Assembly (NCBI GenBank): GCA_913043185.1
Contig: CAJWMI010000026.1
Coordinates: 1-20,398 of the forward strand
Direction: 5' to 3'
Source: an uncultured Fidelibacterota bacterium
GTDB lineage: Bacteria > Marinisomatota > Marinisomatia > Marinisomatales > UBA1611
DNA length: 20,398 nucleotides
Position 1 is the first letter of the stretch; each line of letters begins with the position of its first letter. Below, piece after piece: positions 15,123 to 20,398 of the stretch. Under the pieces are notes generated by a model. The model had not been told where the DNA came from, did not search any database, and worked only from the letters and a program-made list of their open reading frames with translations. A program made the position numbers and the translations under genes.

Positions 15123-16582
15123 AGTTGGTAGGTCCCATATCAAATCTAGATTACTCTATTATTATAATATACATGATGGGTATGGTTGGCGTAGGTTTCT
15201 GGTTTTCAAAGCGACATGGAGACTTTGAGGATTTTTTTCTAGCTGGACGATCTCTAACTACCCCTTTATTAATCACTACCCTAATATCTACTTATTATGG
15301 ACTAGATGTACTTTTTGGTGATTCTCAATTGGCATTTACTGATGGTGTTGTTGCTTGGTTTGGGTATGCCAGACCAACGTATGCATTTTTTTTAATTGCA
15401 GCATTTTTATTAGCTCGTCGATTAAGAAAAGAAAATTTTTTAAGTCTTCCTGACATTCTTCATCGGTATTATGGTAAAGAGACACGTTACTTAGGGGCCA
15501 TTGCATCGTTTATTTATTCATTGCCATCTCTATCCTTGTATGCTTTTGGTATGCTAGGAGAGGTGATCATGGGTTGGCCACCAGTTATCGGAATGGCAGT
15601 GATAGGGGGAGTTGGGCTAGTATATACTCTCACCGGAGGTTTTTGGGCTGTAGCCCTAACAGATTCTGTCCAATTCTTAGTTATGTGTCTTGTGATTGCT
15701 TTGGCAGTTCCTTTTGCTCTCGATCTTGTTGGAGGTTTTGATCAGATGATTGAGATATTACCGGAATATTACTTTCAAACAATGGGGGATTTATCTATTT
15801 GGCTTGTTATAATCTATGCATCTACTGGACTGACGATTTTAGTTGAGCCAACATTTTACCAAAGGATATTTGCTGCTAAATCTTACAAGAATGTAAGAAA
15901 TGCTCTAATTGCTGGGATATTTATTTGGGGATCATATGACTGGATCGTAACCATACTTGCGATGGCTGCAAAAGTAGGTGTTTTGCAAGGGACTATTACT
16001 GTGGATGTTGACTCCAATGCAGCGCTATTAACAATCATGGTAGCCGCGCTTCCTGTGGGTGCTTTAGGATTATTCTTAGCCGGCGTGATTGCAACTGAAA
16101 TGTCTACACTGGATTCCTATTGTCTAGTCGCCGGCGGTAATATTGCATATGACATCTATAAACCAGCTTTTAAGCCTAAAGCTTCTGATGCAGAACTAAT
16201 CAAAACCACCAGAATAGGCATTTGCGTTTCTTGGATTTTAGGGTTTTTAATAGCCATTGCATTTGAACAGATGCTAGGGCTTTGGGTTCTATTGGCTTCA
16301 GTATTGATATCAAGTGTAATGGTACCAATTCTAATTGGTCTTTATTTTCCTGTTTTAAGGAAAAAAATGGCAGGCACATTAAGTTCTAGTTTTGGTTTAT
16401 TGTCCACATTAATATTAAATATATATATTATGATTTACGGTACTTTTGATCCTTCGGAAGAGACATATATACTATCCTATGGTAATTGGGAAATACTGCA
16501 GGAGTATGTAATGTATTTTACTGTCCCTTTTTCATTTTTTGGTTTTTGGTTAGGCATTTTAATTGAAAAAAATAAAGGTTAA
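15110..16582 (+). CDS. Sodium:solute symporter (SSS family)
   Basis: Up to 490 residues with about 13 hydrophobic segments. Family marks are FFLAGRS at 42-48, TLTGGFWAVALTDSVQF at about 173-189 (the SSS signature), and ATEMSTLDSY at 328-337, in the helix that supplies Na+-site hydroxyls in vSGLT-type structures. It should import an organic solute with Na+ across the inner membrane. The neighbouring aminotransferase, oxidase and aldehyde dehydrogenase genes suggest an amine, diamine or amino acid. The frame opens with TTG at 15110, 13 bp inside the preceding gene; a second TTG at 15125 is possible, and the first ATGs fall within membrane span 1. The start is therefore non-ATG and uncertain. 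It is followed after 3 bp by a tiny membrane protein. Confidence 0.9.
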   Translation: MGFIKLVGPISNLDYSIIIIYMMGMVGVGFWFSKRHGDFEDFFLAGRSLTTPLLITTLISTYYGLDVLFGDSQLAFTDGVVAWFGYARPTYAFFLIAAFLLARRLRKENFLSLPDILHRYYGKETRYLGAIASFIYSLPSLSLYAFGMLGEVIMGWPPVIGMAVIGGVGLVYTLTGGFWAVALTDSVQFLVMCLVIALAVPFALDLVGGFDQMIEILPEYYFQTMGDLSIWLVIIYASTGLTILVEPTFYQRIFAAKSYKNVRNALIAGIFIWGSYDWIVTILAMAAKVGVLQGTITVDVDSNAALLTIMVAALPVGALGLFLAGVIATEMSTLDSYCLVAGGNIAYDIYKPAFKPKASDAELIKTTRIGICVSWILGFLIAIAFEQMLGLWVLLASVLISSVMVPILIGLYFPVLRKKMAGTLSSSFGLLSTLILNIYIMIYGTFDPSEETYILSYGNWEILQEYVMYFTVPFSFFGFWLGILIEKNKG

Positions 16583-16585
16583 ATA

Positions 16586-16708
16586 ATGAGCGGGTGGGAA
16601 ATTTTTACTTGGCTAAGTACCATTATTCTTGGTCTAGGGTCATTAATTGTTTTTATTTTTTTCTTACTAGATTTACCATCACTTTTAAATAATCAACCAA
16701 AAAAATAA
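16586..16708 (+). CDS. 40-residue single-span membrane protein, possible symporter accessory subunit
   Basis: A small open frame between the symporter (3-bp gap) and the aldehyde dehydrogenase (2-bp gap). It begins MSGWEIFTWLST and runs through one hydrophobic segment of about 20 residues (IILGLG ... FIFFLL) to a short polar tail ending NNQPKK. The predicted topology is one membrane span, with a likely cytoplasmic lysine tail. Small single-span partners are known for some sodium:solute symporters (short symporter accessory proteins, DUF4212 and YhdT-like proteins). The position directly after the transporter fits such a role, but I do not recognise this sequence as any of those families. The exact fit between two genes of the operon supports it being coding rather than chance. 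Confidence 0.66.
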   Translation: MSGWEIFTWLSTIILGLGSLIVFIFFLLDLPSLLNNQPKK

Positions 16709-16710
16709 TA

Positions 16711-18165
16711 ATGGATTATAAAAATTATATAAATGGTAAATGGGTTGAAGCAAAGTCTGGGAAAACATTTCCAGTGGAAAATCCATTTAATCAAGAAATT
16801 ATATCACATGTACCAGATAGTGATAATCATGATGTTAATGAAGCTGTTTCCGCAGCAAATACAGCGTATAGCGATTGGCATAAAATGAGCGCATCAGAGA
16901 GAAGAGACCTCATGAAAGAATTGGCTAATAAATCAAGAGAGAATGCCAATGAATTGGCAAAAACGATTTCAATGGAAATGGGTAAGCCTTTCCCTGAGGC
17001 ATTAGATGAGATTGATACAGTGGCAGATTTTTTAGAATACTATGGAGAACTAGCCAGAGATGAAGTTGGAAGAATAGTAGCCCCAGTGGACAGAAACACA
17101 ATGTCTCTGGTTCGGTATGAATCAATAGGTGTAATTGGTTGTATCATCCCCTGGAACTACCCGCTTGCGCTAATGGGTTGGAAATTAGCGCCTGCTCTAG
17201 CGGCGGGGAATACAGTGGTCATGAAACCATCTGAAATAACTCCACTATCGATATTGCACTGGTGTAATGTAGTTGACTCTGTTCTCCCTGATGGTGTGAT
17301 CAATGTAATTACCGGTTTTGGCCAATCTGCAGGAGAACCAATTGTAAAACACCCGGATGTGCCGGTTGTAACCTTTACCGGATCCGTAGCTACTGGTAAA
17401 AAAATAGCCAAGTTTGCTGCTGAAAATCTCAAAAAAGTATCTCTAGAGCTAGGTGGAAAGGACCCAATGATCATATGTGATGATGCAGATATTGAGATTG
17501 CGGCTCAAGGAGCATCATGGGGAGGATTTGTCAATGCAGGACAGGTATGTACAAGTATTGAACGGGTCTATGTTTTCGAAAATGTAATGGATCAATTCAC
17601 AGAAGCAATCATAGAAGAAGCGAAAAAAGTAGTTCTAGGTGATCCAATGAAGGAAGATACACATATTGGTCCAATGGCATCAAAGCTCCAGCAAGAAAAA
17701 GCAATTGAAAAGGTAAATCAAGCAATTAAAGATGGTGCACGCCTGTTAGCTGGTGGTAGCGTTCCTGAAAATTTAGATAGAGGGTATTTCTATCAGCCTA
17801 CAGTGTTAGATAACATTGAACCAAATATGGAAATCATTACTGAAGAAGCTTTTAGCCCGGTTTTGCCAATACAAAAAGTATCATCAATTGAAGAGGCAAT
17901 TCAGTGGTCTAATGATTCAGTTTATGGATTGGGGTGTTCAATATTTACAAATGATATCGATAGGGCTTTGACTGCCGCAGATGATATAAAATCTGGTACT
18001 GTCTGTATCAATAGCCCATTGATGGAGAATATCGCTGCGCCATTTGGAGGAATGAAACAGTCTGGTATCGGAAGAGAGCATGGTAAAGAGGCCCTAGATG
18101 AGTTTCGAGAAGCAAAACATATTTTTATTGATTATAAACAAGAATCAAAAGATTGGTGGTTTTAA
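16711..18165 (+). CDS. NAD(P)-dependent aldehyde dehydrogenase (first copy)
   Basis: A 484-residue ALDH superfamily enzyme of normal length. Key residues visible are N149 in PWNYP (oxyanion), K172 in MKPSE (cofactor), the FTGS loop at 222-225, general base E246 in LELGG and nucleophile C280 in NAGQVCTS. It oxidises an aldehyde to its acid with NAD(P)+. Overall resemblance is to betaine-aldehyde and aminobutyraldehyde dehydrogenases, which fits amino-aldehydes made by the upstream aminotransferase and flavoprotein. Substrate is not readable from the sequence. It is closely related to the second ALDH at the right edge, sharing for example ICDD, IAA, WGG and the Cys-loop context, so the two look like a duplication. 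It starts 2 bp after the small membrane protein and ends 6 bp before the next aminotransferase. Confidence 0.93.
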   Translation: MDYKNYINGKWVEAKSGKTFPVENPFNQEIISHVPDSDNHDVNEAVSAANTAYSDWHKMSASERRDLMKELANKSRENANELAKTISMEMGKPFPEALDEIDTVADFLEYYGELARDEVGRIVAPVDRNTMSLVRYESIGVIGCIIPWNYPLALMGWKLAPALAAGNTVVMKPSEITPLSILHWCNVVDSVLPDGVINVITGFGQSAGEPIVKHPDVPVVTFTGSVATGKKIAKFAAENLKKVSLELGGKDPMIICDDADIEIAAQGASWGGFVNAGQVCTSIERVYVFENVMDQFTEAIIEEAKKVVLGDPMKEDTHIGPMASKLQQEKAIEKVNQAIKDGARLLAGGSVPENLDRGYFYQPTVLDNIEPNMEIITEEAFSPVLPIQKVSSIEEAIQWSNDSVYGLGCSIFTNDIDRALTAADDIKSGTVCINSPLMENIAAPFGGMKQSGIGREHGKEALDEFREAKHIFIDYKQESKDWWF

Positions 18166-18171
18166 CAAGAG

Positions 18172-19464
18172 ATGACTAAAAGTCAGAAAATAATAGAGAA
18201 ACAAAAAAAATATATTTTTGATGCGGTAAAGAATTATTATGAAGAGCCCATCGTTGTATCTAATGCAAAAGGGTCAATAGTTAAAGACCTTGATGGGAAA
18301 TCTTATTTAGATTTTTTTGGTGGAATACTCACTGTCTCGATCGGCCATGCAAATGAGGAGGTCAACACCGCTGTAAAGACCCAGATCAATCATCTCACCC
18401 ATATTTCTTCTTTATATCCTTCTGTCCCAGTCGTAGATCTAGCCGAGAGGTTGGTAAAACTTGCGCCGCAAAATTTAGAGAAAGTATTTTTAAATGCTAC
18501 GGGGACAGAGGCTGATGAAACTGCTGTAATGCTCGCTCAATTATACACAGGCAATTCAGAAATTTTAGCTCTAAGACATGGCTATTCTGGTAGATCAATG
18601 CTGGCTCAGTCACTCACTGCTCATGCACCTTGGCGAGCTATGCCAACACAGATTGCCTCTGTGAAGCATGCTATGGCACCTTATTGTTATCGATGTCCAC
18701 TAAAATTATCTCCAGAGAATTGTGGGACAGCATGCGCTAATGATGTAGAGGAATTGATCCAGACTACAACGACTGGCAAAATAGCTGGTATTCTTGCTGA
18801 GCCTATAATGGGAGTTGGGGGTTTTATAACTCCTCCAAAAGAATATTTTAGTATTGTTGCAGATATTGTAAGGAAATACGGTGGTATTTTTATTTCTGAT
18901 GAGGTGCAAACAGGGTTTGGCCGTACTGGAAAAGCGTGGGGTATTGAGCATTATGGAGTAGAGCCTGATATGATTACAGTTGCAAAGGGGATAGCAAACG
19001 GTTTTCCTTTGGCAGCAGTCATTTCTACAAAAGAGATTGCTGATTCTCTTGATAAAAATACAATTTCAACTTTTGGGGGTAATCCAGTTAGCTGCGCATC
19101 TGCAAATGCTACGATAGATATAATTGAAAGAGAAAACCTCGCTGAGAATGCAAAAAATATGGGACGTATACTTATTAATGGAATGAAAAAAATACAAAAA
19201 CAATACCCTAAAACTATAGGGGAGGTTCGTGGAAAAGGCTTGATGGTTGGTGTAGAACTAGTGAAGGATGAAACAATAAAAGATAGAACACCAGACGTTG
19301 AATCAACCAATAAAATAATGGAAGAAACGAAGAAACGAGGTCTATTGATTGGCCGGGGAGGGCTATACGGAAATAGTTTGCGAATTGCTCCTGCTCTTAA
19401 TATTGGTTCAGATGAAATTGAAGAGGCCTTGCAAATAATTAATGATTCGTTTGGAGCGTTATAA
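18172..19464 (+). CDS. Class III aminotransferase, AGXT2-like
   Basis: A 430-residue fold-type I PLP aminotransferase. It has NATGTEADE at 108-116, D243 in ISDEVQTGFGRTG and Schiff-base lysine K272 in VAKGIANGFP. A Cys-rich segment CYRCPLKLSPENC with a further Cys (C172, C175, C184, C188) follows the first third; I recall similar Cys sets in bacterial AGXT2/AGT2-like relatives, but its role is unknown. AGXT2-type enzymes transaminate beta-alanine, 3-aminoisobutyrate, alanine and, in mammals, methylarginines, using glyoxylate or pyruvate. In this operon it could remove a second amino group after the first oxidation round. It lies between the two aldehyde dehydrogenase genes with gaps of 6 and 0 bp. 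Confidence 0.9.
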   Translation: MTKSQKIIEKQKKYIFDAVKNYYEEPIVVSNAKGSIVKDLDGKSYLDFFGGILTVSIGHANEEVNTAVKTQINHLTHISSLYPSVPVVDLAERLVKLAPQNLEKVFLNATGTEADETAVMLAQLYTGNSEILALRHGYSGRSMLAQSLTAHAPWRAMPTQIASVKHAMAPYCYRCPLKLSPENCGTACANDVEELIQTTTTGKIAGILAEPIMGVGGFITPPKEYFSIVADIVRKYGGIFISDEVQTGFGRTGKAWGIEHYGVEPDMITVAKGIANGFPLAAVISTKEIADSLDKNTISTFGGNPVSCASANATIDIIERENLAENAKNMGRILINGMKKIQKQYPKTIGEVRGKGLMVGVELVKDETIKDRTPDVESTNKIMEETKKRGLLIGRGGLYGNSLRIAPALNIGSDEIEEALQIINDSFGAL

Positions 19465-20398
19465 ATGAAAGTAAATAACAAAAATTATATTAATAATGAT
19501 TGGGTAGATGCGTTGGATGGGAAAACCTTTGAAGTAGAAAATCCATATACAGAGGAGATTATAGCAGAAGTACCATATTCTCAAGAGAAGGATGTTGATA
19601 GAGCAGTTTTAGCAGCGAAAGCGGCATGGAAAGATTGGAAAGTTCTTGGTTCTCTGGATATGAGGGACCTACTTCGCGAAGTGGCAGTTAAAAGCAGGAA
19701 GCACGATCACGAAATAGCAGAGATCATTGTCGCTGAAAGTGGGAAACCACTCATTGAATGCTTAGATGAAATAGAGTGGATTGCATCTATTTTTGAATAT
19801 TATTCTGAAATTGGCCGGGACCAAAAAGGTCGCGTTGTGGCGCCTGTTGTTAGTAGATCTATGAGCATGGTTGTCAAAGAACCATATGGGGTAGTTGGGT
19901 GTATTGTGCCATGGAATTACCCTCTGTTGTTAATGGCCTGGAAAGCTGCACCGGCTATAGCTGCGGGAAATACGCTAGTTATCAAACCCTCTGAATATAC
20001 ACCCCTATCCATTATGCGATGGCTTGAGGTTGCATGCGATCATTTACCTTCAGGCGTGATTAATATGATCACTGGAGATGGAGCAACGGGCTCTTATCTT
20101 GTTGAGCACTCTGATACTAGGGTGATAGCATTTACTGGTAGTGTGGATACCGGGAAAAAAATAGCAAGTATGGCAGCGAAACAACTCAAAAAAACCTCTC
20201 TGGAACTGGGTGGGAACGATCCAATTATTATTTGCGATGACGTGGACATAAACATTGCTGCAAGAGGTACAACATGGGGAGGATTACTAAATGCTGGTCA
20301 AGTTTGCACTTCACTTGAAAGAGTCTTTGTGATGGAAAATGTGGCGAATGATTTTATTGAGGCGGTAGTTCAAGAAGCAAAAAACGTTCGTCTAGGTG
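19465..20398 (+). CDS. NAD(P)-dependent aldehyde dehydrogenase (second copy), 3' end cut by window
   Basis: An open frame starting with ATG directly after the aminotransferase stop codon and running without interruption for 311 codons to the right edge. About 170 residues of a normal ALDH are missing. N151 in PWNYP, K174 in IKPSE, FTGS at 223-226, E247 in LELGG and C281 in NAGQVCTS are all present, so the visible catalytic residues are intact. It is clearly paralogous to the ALDH at 16711, with near-collinear residues over the whole visible length. The retained duplicate after a second aminotransferase suggests a second aldehyde substrate in the same pathway (inference). Confidence 0.93.
   Translation, partial: MKVNNKNYINNDWVDALDGKTFEVENPYTEEIIAEVPYSQEKDVDRAVLAAKAAWKDWKVLGSLDMRDLLREVAVKSRKHDHEIAEIIVAESGKPLIECLDEIEWIASIFEYYSEIGRDQKGRVVAPVVSRSMSMVVKEPYGVVGCIVPWNYPLLLMAWKAAPAIAAGNTLVIKPSEYTPLSIMRWLEVACDHLPSGVINMITGDGATGSYLVEHSDTRVIAFTGSVDTGKKIASMAAKQLKKTSLELGGNDPIIICDDVDINIAARGTTWGGLLNAGQVCTSLERVFVMENVANDFIEAVVQEAKNVRLG

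Noticed and set aside
18951..19481. Minus-strand open frame of 176 codons
   Set aside because: It is antisense to the AGXT2-like aminotransferase and its serine/isoleucine-rich translation looks like a shadow frame.
1..20398. CRISPR arrays, insertion sequences, phage genes or defence systems
   Set aside because: I saw no regularly spaced repeats, transposase or phage-type genes, or terminal inverted repeats on either strand.

Overview
This 20.4-kb window is AT-rich, gene-dense bacterial DNA with few or no gaps between genes. It holds one partial tRNA gene, 18 complete protein genes and one protein gene cut by the right edge. I cannot name the organism. Tightly overlapping operons, low G+C, a type I (short) QueF, a QueE with a CX14CX2C cluster and several amine/betaine-type oxidation enzymes fit a streamlined, probably aquatic proteobacterium, perhaps an alphaproteobacterium. 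That assignment is inference.

Layout: (1) 1-42, the 5' half of a tRNA-Lys(UUU) on the minus strand. (2) 124-8780, a seven-gene minus-strand operon. In transcription order it encodes a serine-racemase/threonine-dehydratase-like PLP enzyme, a PlsC-type membrane acyltransferase, a DDAH/arginine-deiminase-like hydrolase, a stand-alone GcvT-like folate enzyme, two paralogous PYROXD2/CrtI-like flavoproteins and a Rieske oxygenase of the carnitine/glycine-betaine type. Six of the seven genes overlap a neighbour; the exception is the first, 14 bp from the next. (3) 8846-10300, a group II amino acid decarboxylase on the plus strand, divergent from that operon. (4) 10309-12389, a minus-strand queuosine precursor operon, queC-queE-queD-queF. 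(5) 12544 to the right edge, a plus-strand operon: class III aminotransferase, DAO-type FAD oxidase, sodium:solute symporter, a 40-residue single-span membrane protein, aldehyde dehydrogenase, a second class III aminotransferase, and a second aldehyde dehydrogenase cut by the window end.

How the genes may work together (inference): regions 2, 3 and 5 look like an island for nitrogen-rich organic compounds. The plus operon could import an amine or diamine by Na+ symport and oxidise it through two rounds of amine-to-aldehyde-to-acid chemistry. The minus operon combines an oxygenase typical of quaternary-ammonium substrates, flavoprotein oxidoreductases, a folate-dependent one-carbon acceptor and a guanidine-modifying hydrolase. 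This suggests stepwise N-demethylation or breakdown of a methylated amine or guanidino compound. I know of no described pathway with this gene set, so its substrate is the main open question. The queuosine genes between them look like ordinary housekeeping genes.
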